Below, piece by piece: positions 11,238 through 24,870 of a DNA stretch of 64,000 nt. The translations under genes and the position numbers were made by a program. A model generated the notes under the pieces. The model did no database searches. It saw only the letters and a program-made list of their open reading frames with translations, and was not told the DNA's origin. Source of the stretch: Limonium bicolor (lineage: Eukaryota; Streptophyta; Magnoliopsida; Caryophyllales; Plumbaginaceae); contig CM041783.1 of assembly GCA_023374045.1 (NCBI GenBank), positions 92,973,298 through 93,037,297 on the forward strand. The letters are read 5' to 3'. Position 1 is the first letter of the stretch. Each line of letters starts with the position of its first letter.

Positions 11238-11254
11238 TTTTAAGGGGGGTATAT
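11238..11254 (+). promoter_or_regulatory. Polypurine tract PPT2 at the 3' LTR border (internal 1)
   Basis: TTTTAAGGGGGGTATAT abuts the LTR start TGAAATACCCC. An ACTTTG / CAAAGT hairpin directly precedes it. This is the normal plus-strand primer position. Confidence 0.88.
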
Positions 11255-14247
11255 TGAAATACCCCAAACCTAAGTATGATAAGTAAACATCAATATATGA
11301 TGTAGTAAGGCTAAAATATGGCTTAGAATGATTGGTAGAAAATTTAAACCAAGAAAACGCCTTAATGTGTTTGGGCATGCTATGATGCTAGAGGTGCTAT
11401 GGCAAAATTTGAGTAGAAAATAAGTGTTTAGGCGATGGTGGTGAACTAATATGACCTAGGATTTACTAGGAATCATTATAAGGAATTTGAGTGGAGATTA
11501 GTTAACTAAGGAGTTCTTGAGGTTTAGGATGACCTAGAGATGTCTAGGAGGAGTTAGAGGAATGGTGAGTGTTTGCACACCAAACATGAGATGAGGAATA
11601 TAAGACTTGTGCATAAGTTTAAGGAGAAGGTGTAATGATTAAGGTGTTTTGAATATGTTCTAAGGGAATTAATGACTAAGGAAGTACTAGGAAGTTTTAG
11701 AGGTGGTCTTGATGAAAAAGGGGTGAGATAAAGTGTGGTAACGAGTTATAATGACTTAGGCATTACCTTGGAGGATTTAAGAATCAAGAGAATATAATTG
11801 AGCATGTAGGATTTAGGCAAATGTTGGTAACTAACTAGCAAGGAAATAAGGTGTTGGAGGATGGAAGCTTAAGCTTAGGAAGGAACTTTAAGTAAAGGCA
11901 TAAAAAGAGTTTTAGATAGTGAGAGATGCTTGGGAGATGATGTTATAGTGGTGAAGAGAACATTTGGCATAGTGGTTACACTAGGTATGAACCACCACCT
12001 AGAGACCTAGAGGAAGCATTACAAGTGTTAGCATTATTACAAGGAAAATGCATAATGACTAAGGTGGATCTTGGTGGATGATTTAAGGTATTTAAAGGAG
12101 GGCTTAAGGTGTATTTGAGGTGCCCAAATGAGGGTATAACATATTAGAATATATGAGGAGAAGTTTGGAGTTGAAAGAGATTGAGAAAACAAGTTTCTAG
12201 AGCCGACCGGCCTTAGGACCAGACTTGCAAGGTCGGTCGGGCTCTGTTACAATACCGGGAAATGTTTCTGGAATAGCGGCATGGGACCAGGGGGACTTGT
12301 CAGTCCGGTGGGCTTAAATTTTGTACGGTAAAGTCTTGGAAGGACCGGACATGGGACGGATTGTAAGTCGGTCGGAGTAGAATTTTCAACGGTAAAAGGT
12401 TACGGAATGGACGGACTGGCAAGTCCGGTCGGTAAGTCCGTCGAGCCTAAAAATAAAAAAAAAAAAGAAATTTGAATTTAGAATGGCAATGGGTAATAAG
12501 GTATGCCTTTGGTAGGGCAGTAATGATTGAGACCCTAAGAACTTAAGAGATTAAGTAAGTTAAGTATAAACTTGAAAGTTTAAGATTAAGTTTGTAAGAT
12601 TAAGTGTAAGACTAAGAGGTGTTAGGTGGGATCATTAAGGAATTAAGTAAGTTAAACAAGTAGTAAGTCATATAAGTTAAGTGATTAACAACCTAAAACT
12701 GAATGAATGTTTTAGGATTGGGAGTTTGGACCCGGAAGAGAGTAAGCAGCCGAACGACCAACGGTGAACGGTACAGTTCTCTTGTGACCTGCTTGCTAAC
12801 GAGGTGCCCTCGGCTTGTGTGCTATGTTTTGTGTGCTCACTAAACAAGATAAAGCATGCAACCGGAACATATATATATTGTATTGTTGTGATGTTTGAAA
12901 AACTAACACAACATACCGTGAGAACTTACTAACCATGTTAGTAAGGAATTGAGTGAGACTAAGGAACGCCCCCTAATGAGGGACGATATGAACGAAGAGG
13001 TAACCAACAAACAGGGTTTTGAGATAATACTAACTGGAACTTGAGTGAGGAAACCCGGGACCGATCCGGTCATGCATGCTAAGGAAAGGGGGTAGTTATC
13101 TATAGTAGATTCGACCTCCGATTAAGGACTTGTCTTCGGACTTGTAGCCTAGGGCCGGTTGCCGGCTCAGCTACCTGGAATCCCGTCCAGGGTAGGTGGC
13201 ATTAAGATGGTGCGGTGGGATCACCTAAATCCAGGTTTGGACTTAGGCTACAACCATTCCCCTCCAGGAACGGTTTGTATCTGAGATAAGTTAGATTAAG
13301 TTAAGTTACATCATTCCTTTTAAGGATGATTTGTATTATTAAGATTAAGATTAAGGTAAGATTAAGTTAAGTTACAATCATTCCTTTTAAAGGATGATTG
13401 TATTATTAAGATTAAGATTAAGGTAAGATTAAGTTAAGTTACAATCATTCCTTTTTAAAGGATGATTTGTATTATAAGATTAAGATTAAGGTAAGATTAA
13501 GTTAAGTTACAATCATTCCTTTTTAAAGGATGATTTGTATTAAGATTAAGATTAAGGTGAGGTTAAGATAAGTTGCACCATTCCTTTTTAAAGGATGGTT
13601 TGTAATATTAAGATTAAGATAAGCTACATCCACTCCTCATTAAAGGATGGTTGTTTCTAAGATTAAGATAGAATCAGATTGAGGTAAGATAAGGATGGAC
13701 TAAGGTTAAGAGGGAACATTACTTAAGGAGTTAAATAACTAACTCTCTAATTAAGGGAACGCATTTAAGTCGTTCTTGTGTGTGAACTTTGATTGTTCAT
13801 ATCTGAGCTGTGTTTACTGCACTTTCTATTATGTTGTGCATCTAATCAACCTCCATGCTATCGACAATTAGTCGTCGTAGCCACGTTAGCTTGGGGGCCA
13901 TGAGAGGATCGTACCAGCATTCGTGCTGACCCCCTTTGGGGGTTTTTTACTACACAGGTACATCAGGAAGCGATCGTCGCAAGAGTAAGAAGAGGATACA
14001 GTTAAGGGTTTAGTGTGGCCTACGAGTTGTGCATTACACTCGTATGGCAATCTGAGTTAGTAAGATGTATAGGATGTGAGGGGGTTGTAAGAAGGTTATG
14101 TAAATTGTTAAGGTTGTTAGACTAATGTTCGGTATATTCTGTAGTCAGACCGTGGCAAGGTCCTGGATTGTAAAGAATTCCGCTGTGACATGTATATATA
14201 TGCTGTTAGTTGCGAGACCACAATTGGATTGAGTTGGGGGTGTTACA
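11255..14247 (+). repeat. Family A LTR-2 (internally deleted)
   Basis: The LTR starts TGAAATACCCC after PPT2 and ends TGTTACA before AAAG and a primer site. It is 2993 bp because about 1.65 kb is missing compared with LTR-3: the sequence jumps near 11365 from the first ~100 bases to the part beginning GTGTTTGGGCATGC. Outside this deletion and small losses it is nearly identical to LTR-3 (21025-23965), so the two are probably the pair of one element. Its ATTCC/GGATG minisatellite has about six units. Confidence 0.9.
13270..13660 (+). repeat. AT-rich hairpin minisatellite in LTR-2
   Basis: About six units of ~65-70 bp carry ATCATTCC...AAGGATGAT arms separated by 'gattaag' runs. LTR-3 has about six (22985-23360); LTR-4 (30560-30665) and LTR-1 (3690-3800) have two or three. 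Copy number separates the LTRs into the pairs 2/3 and 1/4. Confidence 0.8.
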
Positions 14248-14251
14248 AAAG

Positions 14252-14263
14252 TGGTATCAGAGC
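14252..14263 (+). promoter_or_regulatory. Primer binding site, tRNA-iMet type (family A copy 2)
   Basis: TGGTATCAGAGC follows LTR-2 after an AAAG spacer. Confidence 0.92.
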
Positions 14264-14991
14264 GTAGTTACGCTCTGAAGACAAGAAATACCGAACTTAG
14301 GAGGATATTGAGGCTGAGATTGAGTTACGGGTTAAGGGTTAAGAGATAGAGTGTGAGGGCGTCAGCCAGGACTTCCCGGGTTTACCGGATATCCATAGTA
14401 CCTAGGCCCGCCCTCCACATCCCTAACCTAATGTGTTGGACAAACGCCAGAGAGAAGAAAGTCTTCTCTTACTCGGGGAAACCCGATCTGGCAGTTAGCT
14501 AACATAAGCAGTACGAGGAACGTCTTGTTGCACAACAGTTATGGAGAACTTGGAGATTTTCAATGGAGCGCAACAGAGAAACAAGCGCTACCTATGGAAT
14601 ACTATCAGTAGGGGAACGGAAATTACCAGCAACTGGGTCGACATGCTACGCAATCGAAATAAACCCGCGATACCAATGGTGAGAAAAGCACTACGCGTGC
14701 AATGGATAAGGAAATTATAAGAGACATGAGTACGGACAGCGGTCCGAGTGAGCATAACAGTGGGATAATACAAAGCATGAGGATTAAGACATAAGAAAAT
14801 ATTAAGGGGTTCCCTCAGAAAGAGGAACGCCCTATTAGATGACAGTACTGTCAACAACAAGGAAACTGCCGGATGACGGTTATCCAAAATAAGAGATTAT
14901 CAAAGGAGTCCCGAGGACTACCAATTACATGGAAATTAGAAGGAAGTGTCACTACCGATGTACCTTGTACCAACAACCCATCCTGCATGGC

Positions 14992-15011
14992 GCACTTGCT
15001 ATGGCAAGTGC
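14992..15011 (+). other. 5' hairpin with invariant GCACTTGC stem (family A copy 2)
   Basis: GCACTTGC / GCAAGTGC with loop TATG. The stem is identical to the one at 5355-5374, although the loop and neighbouring bases differ. Confidence 0.7.
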
Positions 15012-18000
15012 TACCACGGTTAAGCCACACGGGAAGCCATCATGGCAAGATAGGAGAACGCTACAGTTGAAACGCATTTTTTACCGGATTGTAATCCACG
15101 AGAATAAAAAAAATAGGACCTTGGAAGGGCCTGACGGCCTGACCATGATGAGATGAACCGACACATCAGCCAGCAGGGAGCTGAGCTTAGATGAATACTA
15201 AACCATATAAACTAGCAACGGTTATAACCCACACACAACAACCGACAGTATGGTAAGAACACCAATCTCAAACTTCAAGGGGGGAAACCTAAGAGATTGC
15301 TCGGTATCGCGAGCAAAAAACACTATATAGCAATGATATACGGGATGTATTATAGATACTATTGAGACTGTTGAAGCATCGACTTACAACGAAAACGGGA
15401 TAAGACTCTCAGAGTGACCATTAAGGACACCAATGACAACATTCTTCAATGAAGATGTTGGAAAACCCGGAAATCAAGGATAAAAGAAATAAACATAAGC
15501 TATAACCTACTAAGAATTAAAGTCGTACCACCCTGGAAAAGGAAAGCTCGGAGGACTACCCCCACAGAGCGGGCATAGTCGAGCCAAGCAAACTGATGAA
15601 TGACAGCTAGTACTGTTCGTCTAACTCATTAATACCCAAGTATGATTGATCATCAACGGGTGGCGTAGTCAACGGAAGTTGAACAAAGCGTTGAGATAGA
15701 AGTATAAGATGCCAGGATGATATCCAACTTGGACACCGTAAGGCAAACGCCTAATACGAACTTATCCTTGATTGCCAAAAGACAAAAGTCTAGTAAGGTG
15801 ACAGCATTGTCAAAGACACTAGGTAACCTCAGATCACCTGAACAACTTCCGTAGCAGGAAGCAGGATGTAACAACTTACCATAAAATCCGATATACATTT
15901 AGTATGTAACCTAATGATTGATGGTGTTCCAAGGGACCAGAAGTTTATGAGGATAACCTGCAGATGAGTAAGAGTACAAATAATGAACTGAGACATTAGG
16001 CATTAAGAGCCTACGAGCCAAGGATGTTAACCACATCAGAGCCCGAGGCGCAGTAAATTATAAGAGAGCTTGTTTAAGCCATGAGAGACTACAATTTGTA
16101 GATATGAACGGTTACCAAACCTATAATTTAGATTGGGAAAAACAATACCAAGAAAGGGTACCAATGAGAATATTGAGATAATGCTAAGGACGGGAGCGGA
16201 GAACGAACCACGCCTTTTAGGGTGGGGATACCTCTCCTTGTTGTGAGGCCAAGAGTGGGAATGAACCCCTCACAAAAAGGGCTTTCACTTGTTAGAGATG
16301 AAGTAAACTTTATTTAGAAAATGGAAACTATGAACCTTGAGATTACCTTAGAACGTACCAGATACACTTGAGTATAAGGAAGGTTGCACAGATATACCCC
16401 ATATCCAACACCCAGGATGTAAAAATTAGTAATGGTCAGAGATAAACATTGTGACTGCACATTGTGGCACGTTAATTGATCGATGCTCAGAAGAGCCTGT
16501 GATTCAGTGGATAATTTCTTCAGTAACCAATTAAATCACATGGTAGATAACATCACTAAGGATGAGAGAAAGTGAAAGAAATTAGCTTACTTACGAATCT
16601 GAGATTGGAGCATAACATCTTCATATCAAGAGTCAACTATTTTACAACACGGTACGACAACCGCCAATACCGGAATGAGAGAACTCCCAGTGTGTTTACA
16701 CCAAGAAGGGATTGAGTATAAGGTAAGACATTAGAATAAGTGAATAAGAGGTTGCACCATCAATGGGCAACATGGTAAGGGCCAACTACCACGGTAGTAG
16801 TGGTCGTGAGTACAATAGTTAGAAAGGTGGATTAAGTCATGGTGCGCGGTAAGGCGACCATTATGAATGAGCCGTCAAATATTGACACTGAGGCAATTAG
16901 ATTTATGAGTTAAGATTAGCATAAGTAAGAAAATAAGATGGTAGACGAACTGAGCGTTGATGCCAGCAGTCTGGACCTGGTTAGGTAAGATTTCGCAGGA
17001 AGCACACTACCCCACTAAAGGAACTGGAAGTGCTTTCCTAATAGAATGAAAATGAGAAAGAAGATAAGAGGCTCTATGGAAAGAGACCTAAACTACTAAG
17101 AAATAGAATCAATACGGAATACAGAAAGGAGCTGGAGCATACCATACCCAAGAACGCAGTAAATGGATTTTCCTTGATTAACATCAAGAAGAACAATGAA
17201 TGTTATTATGGAACAATGAAAGAGGAGATCGACAACATAATACTTCATAATTAGCTATAGCTAAACGTGTGACGGACACTATGAGTTTACTAAAACGAGA
17301 CGTGGGACGACTGCACCCCACAGGGGCTTGCAGGCCTGACACGCTCATTTATGAGTTAGTTGGGTAAGTAGTAATGTACCAGTAAGGTACCCCATGCATG
17401 TGAACGAGTGGTGTAAGGAACACGGGAAGTAGTCGACTCCGTACCACCGACAACGACGCAAGATCAGACAAGAGCAGCTACTACCACAAACAGTCGAAGA
17501 GAAGAGCTCAGTTGAACCAGCAACACAGAGGAACTAGAGAACAAATAATTAAGGACTATGAAGTGCGAAGAGCACGGATTGTTAAGTACAGACATTGAAT
17601 ATGCCTTAAGATGTAAGAGATTAAGACTGTAAAGCGCATTATGCACTAAACAGTAGTTTCAGACTAAGAATCATCCTCAGACCAAAGGTCAGTTGGAGAG
17701 AACGATTTAGACATTCGAGAAAACACTAAGAGTATGAACATTAGATCTCCAGGGAGACTGGATAGACGGGCTACAACTCATCAAGGCGTGTATATATAAA
17801 GATAACACGTGTCCATTGAGAGACTAATATTCCTAAACAGTAAGGATGCAGAAGGATATACAATGCTATTAAAAGCTAGGTGAGGCAGTTAAGCCTAAGA
17901 ACATCAGAGTGGGCAGCGGAAGCTAGCAGATCACTACCTTTTAGATTAGACCAAACTAAGTTAAGGAAACGGTATAAGTACCGTTAAGAATCCTCGATAC

Positions 18001-19303
18001 AGAGACTAAGTCATTTCTGATCGAATTAAAAATAAGATAGATGACGTGGAAGCTAGAATGCTTGGTGAGAATTAGACATCTTGAACTTATGTTCAAAGAT
18101 GATGTAACGCTGATTACGTGGGCGTAATCCATTTTAAGGGGGGTAGAGCGAAAACCGCTTAGCGTATGTTTGTGTACTGAGTACATAAACTACGGTGTGC
18201 ATAGCACAAAATAATTTGAGAATATGTTTTACATAAACATTTTGAGGTAAATCATGGTTATTGCACACGAAGATGTGAATACCATACATATTAAGTACCT
18301 ATCTTGTTAACTCCGGTGTGAGTACAAGTTAAGAGAATTAAGGAAGAGGATTAAGGAGACTTAAGAAATAAGAATATATGAGGTATGAGTCGATATGAGA
18401 CTATGTGTGAGATAAGAATAAGATAACACTATGAGATATTTTGATATGAGCATGAGTTAGGATATAGTAATGCTATGTGGTATGAGACAGTGGAAGTTGG
18501 TATGAGACTGATATAGAATTTAGTAGGAATTTAAGTCTTGAGGTAATTACTAAGAGATGAATTGGGAATGCTTGATGGAATGAGTTCACACTTTGGAGAT
18601 GTATCGATTATGATTAGAAGAACTAAAAGATAGAAAATTGGACATGAGTGAATTATTTGGATGTTTGAAAATGACGTGGGAGGTGGAACTTGATTTTCTA
18701 GGGATCAGGGGAAACCGAACACAAATTGGGGTGGAAGGGTAGTTCTACATTGATGCTGATCACATCAGGGTTGGATGATTCCTGAAACTCCCTACCAGTG
18801 GTCACAATTAAATCACACTAAGGATAGAGACCTTAGGATAAAATGAAATTGGAGTTGCTTGTATTTTTAATTAGAGGAATTATTCCTCACATGACCTCGT
18901 AAAAAGGATTACCTTTTTACTGAGTCTCGCCCATGGAGTCGAGGACGCATGAGCCTTTGTCTTCGGACCGGTGACATGGGGAGAGCAACATGTTTTGTAT
19001 TCTGGCCCATGGTGACGAGGACGAATGAGCCATTGTCTACGGACCGGTGACATGGGAGAATACGTTGGAAGTTATGTGAATGTTTTAATCATAAAAAGGA
19101 ACAAAAGGAATTTTGAGTGCTGCACATGCTTAAGCATGTTGTGTGATATTTAAGTATGAGAATATGGGGGATCCAATGATCCAATGAGATTAAGTATACA
19201 GAAGTATGATCTATATGATCTAAGGAATGAGGTAAGACATGCATTCTAATAAGAAAAGATGCATGGGAACCTTGGGGACAAAGTTCTTTTAAGGGGGGTA
19301 GAT

Positions 19304-22300
19304 TGAAATACCCCAAACCTAAGTATGCTAATTAAACATCAAATTATGATGTAGTAAGGCTAGAATATTCCTTAGAAAGATTGGTAGACAATTTTAACCA
19401 AGGAAAACACAAGAAAGTGCCTTAAGGGCAATTAGGGCAAAAATGTGCTCTAAGCTTGGAGAGACTTGGGTGAGTACCCAAATATCATGATAAGACCTTA
19501 GTAATATTCTAATGGTCATTTTAAATCAATTAGCAAAGAAAACCAAGCTTGAAAACAAGTTAAAACACAAAATGTGCTTTAAGAAGTCTTAAAGCACATT
19601 TTTGAGAAATTGTCTTAGAATTGAGTTTTGAGTGGCTAAATATCCATCATTACTCTTTAATCAATATGTGTACTAATTAGTATCACATTAGGAGGTCTAA
19701 ATCAATGGGAAATCAAAAATTTCAGAAATATGTGCACTGATTAGTGAATAGTGCCAAATAGTGACTAGTTTAAGTTTTAATCAACTTAAGCTAATTAGTT
19801 GGTCAACAAAGACCATGACTAGCCTCATTTAAGGTAGGTGGCCGGTTTTTATGTGGGGAGTCACCACATGAGTCATCAAATGAGAAAGGAAAAGAAGAGA
19901 TAAGTAAAGAAGTTACTATTTGCTTTATTAAAGCAAAATATCTATATTAGCTCACTTCTCTCCTTTATTCTCCATTTCTCTCCTTCACCCACGGTTTCTT
20001 CTTCTTCTCTCTGTTCCAAAACCGAGAGTGTTGCTTCCCCATGGTTCTCCATCTTCAATCACTTACCAAATACACAATATTGCTCCAAATCAAAAACTAA
20101 ACACTATTATTCTTAGTTAGGTCAAGACCTATCTTTCTATCTTTTCAAATCTTTCAAAGCTCCATTTTGGTGCCATGAGAAAACTCCATTGATGGAGGAA
20201 AATCAAGTTTGAAGAGCTCATTAGCTTCTCCATTCTCTTAAGGTAAAGAAAATGTAAGAAAAACCATGTTTCCATCATTTCTTGTACATGGCCGAAAATT
20301 CCTTCAGGGGGCTATGTTTTTATGCCTTGTTCTAGCTTGATTTATTCACCAAGGACTAGTGGAGGTCCTATTTCATTCAATGCCAAAGTCTACCTTGAGA
20401 CTTCAAAGGTAATCATCCACTTTTATGCCTTAGAACACATTTCTAACCTAGGTTTTTATTCCATGAGGTTAGTGCATTGTTTAGTACTCATATGAGTCCT
20501 TAAATATTGATTAGAACATTGGCAAAAGGAATTTAAGTGGTGGCCGAGATCTATGCAAGAAGAAGGCCTAAGGAGGAGATTAAGATAAGCTTGAGAAAAC
20601 AAGGTAAAATGCTTACCTAATGGTGGTTTAAGATTAAGGAATGAGTTTTAGATAAATACCAATGTGTCTTAAAGCTTACATTTGTATTGGGTTATATAAC
20701 CTAAGAAAAAGAACCTAAACAAGCTTATGAACTTGTGATTAAGGAGCTAATGAGAATGAGTTAGTAATATAAGTTTAAGGTGGATTTTAAGAGCATTATA
20801 ACTACTATGAGATTGATGAGTGTATTTGCAGGTTGAAAGTTATATATGTGGGAAATTCAGTGTTTAAGTTTAAGTCATTTAAGGGCCTAAGAGCCATGTC
20901 ATTTAAGAGCCTTAGTGCTATGCAATTTAAGATTATTGCAATATATTGAGTTGTTGTGAATGAGTGGTTTGGGTGATGAGATATGATGAGAAAGAACTTG
21001 AGGGAGTGAGATGGTTAAATGAGGAAAATAATGTGTTTGGGCATGCTATGATGCTAGAGGTGCTATGGCAAAATTTGAGTAGAAAATAAGTGTTTAGGCG
21101 ATGGTGGTGAACTAATATGACCTAGGATTTACTAGGAATCATTATAAGGAATTTGAGTGGAGATTAGTTAACTAAGGAGTTCTTGAGGTTTAGGATGACC
21201 TAGAGATGTCTAGGAGGAGTTAGAGGAATGGTGAGTGTTTTGAGCACACCAAAATCATGAGATGAGGAATATAAGACTTGTGCATAAGTTTAAGGAGAAG
21301 GTGTAATGATTAAGGTGTTTTGAATATGTTCTAAGGGAATTAATGACTAAGGAAGTACTAGGAAGTTTTAGAGGTGGTCTTGATGAAAAAGGGGTGAGAT
21401 AAAGTGTGGTTACGAGTTATAATGACTTAGGCATTACCTTGGAGGATTTAAGAATCAAGAGAATATAATTGAGCATGTAGGATTTAGGCAAATGTTGGTA
21501 ACTAACTAGCAAGGAAATAAGGTGTTGGAGGATGGAAGCTTAAGCTTAGGAAGGAACTTTAAGTAAAGGCATAAAAAGAGTTTTAGATAGTGAGAGATGC
21601 TTGGGAGATGATGTTATAGTGGTGAAGAGAACATTTGGCATAGTGGTTACACTAGGTATGAACCACCACCTAGAGACCTAGAGGAAGCATTACAAGTGTT
21701 AGCATTATTACAAGGAAAATGCATAATGACTAAGGTGGATCTTGGTGGACGATTTAAGGTATTTAAAGGAGGGCTTAAGGTGTATTTGAGGTGCCCAAAT
21801 GAGGGTATAACATATTAGAATATATGAGGAGAAGTTTGGAGTTGAAAGAGAATTTAGAAACAAGTTTCTAGAGCCGACCGGCCTTAGGACCGGACTTGCA
21901 AGGTCGGTAGGGCTCTGTTACAATACCGGGAAATGTTTCTGGAATAGACCGGACATGGGACCGGACTTGTCAAGTCCGGTCGGGCTTAAATTTTGTACGG
22001 TAATAAGTCTTTGGAATCGACCGGACATGGGACCGGACTTGTAAGTCCGGTCGGAGTAGAATTTTCCAACGGTAAAGGTTACTGGAATGGACCGGACTTG
22101 GCAAGTCCGGTCGGTAAGTCCGGTCGAGCCTAAAAATAAAAAAAAAAAAGAAATTTTGAATTCTAAGAATGGCAATGGGTAATAAGGTATGCCTTTGGTA
22201 GGGCAGTAATGATTGAGACCCTAGAACTTAAGAGATTAAGTTAAGTTAAGTATAAACTTGAAAGTTTAAGATTAAGTTTGTAAGATTAAGTGTAAGACCT

Positions 22301-23965
22301 AAGAGGTGTTAGGTGGGGATCATTAAGGAATTAAGTAAGTTAAAACAAGTTAAGTAAGTCATATTAAGTTAAGTGATTAACAACCTAAAACTGAATGAAT
22401 GTTTTAGGACTTGGGAGTTTGGACTCCGGAAGAGAGTAAGCAGCCGAACGACCAACGGTGAACGGTATAGTTCTCTTGTGACCTGCTTGCTAACGAGGTG
22501 TCCCTCGGCTTGTGTGCTATTTGTTTTGTGTGCTCACTAAAAAGATAAAGCATGCAACCGGAACATATTATATATATTGTATTGTTATGTGATGTTTGAA
22601 AACTAACACAACATACCGTGAGAACTTACTAACCAATGCTTAGTAAGGAATTGAGTGAGACTAAGGAACGCCCCCTAATGAGGGACGATATGAACCAAAA
22701 GAGGTTAACCAACAAACAGGGTTTTGAGATAACTACTAACTGGAACTTGAGTGAGGAAACCCGGGACCGATCTCCGGTCATGCATGCTAAGGAAAGGGGG
22801 TCATTATCTATAGTAGATTCGACCTCCGATTAAGGACTTGTCTTCGGACTTGTAGCCTAGGGCCGGTTGCCGGCTCAGCTACGCTGGAATCCCGTCCAGG
22901 GTAGGTGGCATTAAGATGGTGCGGTGTGATCACCTAAATCCCAGGTTTGGACTTAGGCTACAACCATTCCCCTCCAGGAATGGTTTGTATTCTGAGATAA
23001 GTTAAGATTAAGTTAAGTTACAATCATTCCTTTTTAAAGGATGATTTGTATTATTAAGATTAAGATTAAGGTAAGATTAAGTTAAGTTACAATCATTTTT
23101 TAAAGGATGATTTGTATTAGATTAAGATTAAGGTAAGATTAAGTTAAGTTACAATCATTCCTTTTTAAAGGATTATTTGTATTATTAAGATTAAGAGGTA
23201 AGATTAAGTTAAGTTACAATCATTCCTTTTTAAAGGATGATTTGTATTATTAAGATTAAGATTAAGGTGAGGTTAAGATAAGTTGCAACCATTCCTTTTA
23301 AAGGATGGTTTGTAATATTAAGATTAAGATAAGCTACATCCACTCCTCATTAAAGGATGGTTGTTTCTAAGATTAAGATAAGAATCAGATTGAGGTAAGA
23401 TAAGGATGGACTAAGGTTAAGAGGGAACATTACTTAAGGAGTTAAATAACTAACTCTCTAATTAAGGGAACGCATTTAAGTCGTTCATTGTGTGTGAACT
23501 TTGATTGTTCATATCTGAGCTGTTGTTTACTGCATTTCTATTATGTTGTGCATCTAATCAACCTCCATGCTATCGACAATTAGTCGTCGTAGCCACGTTA
23601 GCTTGGGGGCCATGAGAGGATCGTACCAGCATTCGTGCTGACCCCCTTTGGGGGCTGTTTTTACTACACAGGTACATCAGGGCGATGTCGCAAGAGTAAG
23701 AAGAGGATACAGCTGTTAAGGGTTTAGTGTGGCCTACGAGTTGTGCATGTACACTCGTATGACAATCTGAGTTAGTAAGATGTATAGGATGTGAGGGGGT
23801 TGTAAGAAGGTTATGTAAATGGTTAAGGTTGTTAGACTAATGTTCGGTATATTCTGTAGTCAGACCGTGGCAAGGTCCTGGATTGTAAAGAATTCCGCTG
23901 TGACATGTATATATATATGCTGTTAAGTTGCGAGACCACAATTGGATTGAGTTGGGGGTGTTACA
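19304..23965 (+). repeat. Family A LTR-3 (full length, 4662 bp)
   Basis: This complete LTR runs from TGAAATACCCC to TGTTACA. A CT-rich stretch at about 19950-20035 following TATA-like AT-rich sequence is the likely transcription start region, which would leave an R-U5 of ~4 kb. Further in are the hairpin cluster (21871-22135), the 70-bp minisatellite (22985-23360) and the G5/C5/G5 block (23605-23654). After the end come AAAG and then unrelated sequence rather than a primer site, so it is a 3' LTR next to non-element DNA. No ORF is credible. Confidence 0.9.
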
Positions 23966-24370
23966 AAAGCATACTCATGGAGAATACATTGCTAAAAATG
24001 CAATCCTTTAAAAGCTAGTACACAAATCCTAGAATTTTAAAGAATACTTTTGGTTGAAAACAGTATACAAATAGAACTGTACATAACTAAATTAGTATTG
24101 ATCTTATGTGAAAGTACTTCAACTCCTTTAAGGTTTGAAAATAAATCTCATGAACTACTTGATATCAATTTATTACCTAAAGATAATGTTTAAGATAAAT
24201 CTTAAGTCTAGAAAATTATTAAGCTAACAAGAACTAGTAGCGTATTAGAAAAGATCAACAGCTAAACTTGTAAAACACATTAAAACTCTATGTTAACTTT
24301 AGAAAGAAAACACATAAACCTAACACCCTACGGGAAGTGCCTGGTGCGACGAACTCCTAGGCTGAAAGTA
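23966..24370. other. Unassigned AT-rich sequence before the gap
   Basis: These 405 bases match neither family A nor anything else I recognise in the window, and hold no ORF that does not depend on the gap. They are probably host flank or another element. Confidence 0.5.
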
Positions 24371-24870
24371 NNNNNNNNNNNNNNNNNNNNNNNNNNNNNN
24401 NNNNNNNNNNNNNNNNNNNNNNNNNNNNNNNNNNNNNNNNNNNNNNNNNNNNNNNNNNNNNNNNNNNNNNNNNNNNNNNNNNNNNNNNNNNNNNNNNNNN
24501 NNNNNNNNNNNNNNNNNNNNNNNNNNNNNNNNNNNNNNNNNNNNNNNNNNNNNNNNNNNNNNNNNNNNNNNNNNNNNNNNNNNNNNNNNNNNNNNNNNNN
24601 NNNNNNNNNNNNNNNNNNNNNNNNNNNNNNNNNNNNNNNNNNNNNNNNNNNNNNNNNNNNNNNNNNNNNNNNNNNNNNNNNNNNNNNNNNNNNNNNNNNN
24701 NNNNNNNNNNNNNNNNNNNNNNNNNNNNNNNNNNNNNNNNNNNNNNNNNNNNNNNNNNNNNNNNNNNNNNNNNNNNNNNNNNNNNNNNNNNNNNNNNNNN
24801 NNNNNNNNNNNNNNNNNNNNNNNNNNNNNNNNNNNNNNNNNNNNNNNNNNNNNNNNNNNNNNNNNNNNNN
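24371..24870. other. Assembly gap, exactly 500 N
   Basis: A run of 500 N is the usual placeholder for a gap of unknown size. ORFs reading through it on either strand are artefacts. Confidence 0.99.

Larger units (their letters stand above)
4406..11254 (+). mobile_element. Family A internal domain 1 (degenerate, LARD-like)
   Basis: The domain runs from the primer site to the polypurine tract that abuts LTR-2; without the inserted solo LTR (7024-8587) it is ~5.3 kb. No ORF reaches 100 codons. Around 9605-9720 a stretch translates to a broken Ty3 integrase-like segment (QTKGQLERTI, a stop, TFEKTLRV, a stop), so the domain descends from a gag-pol element. It aligns throughout with internal 2 and internal 3. 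Hairpins near the 5' end, two polypurine tracts and a conserved 3' block are the best preserved parts. I infer a non-autonomous derivative copied in trans. Confidence 0.8.
14248..19303 (+). mobile_element. Family A internal domain 2 (degenerate, LARD-like)
   Basis: A 5056-bp internal domain runs from primer site to PPT2 (19287-19302). It is colinear with internal 1 minus the solo LTR, with an undisturbed empty site near 16650. Its longest ORFs are under 100 codons and look like shadows. The integrase-like patch at 17685-17790 carries the same TAG and TGA stops as internal 1. Inner PPT1 with its hairpins is at 18112-18146 and the conserved 3' block at 18671-18797. I infer a non-autonomous copy. 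Confidence 0.85.
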
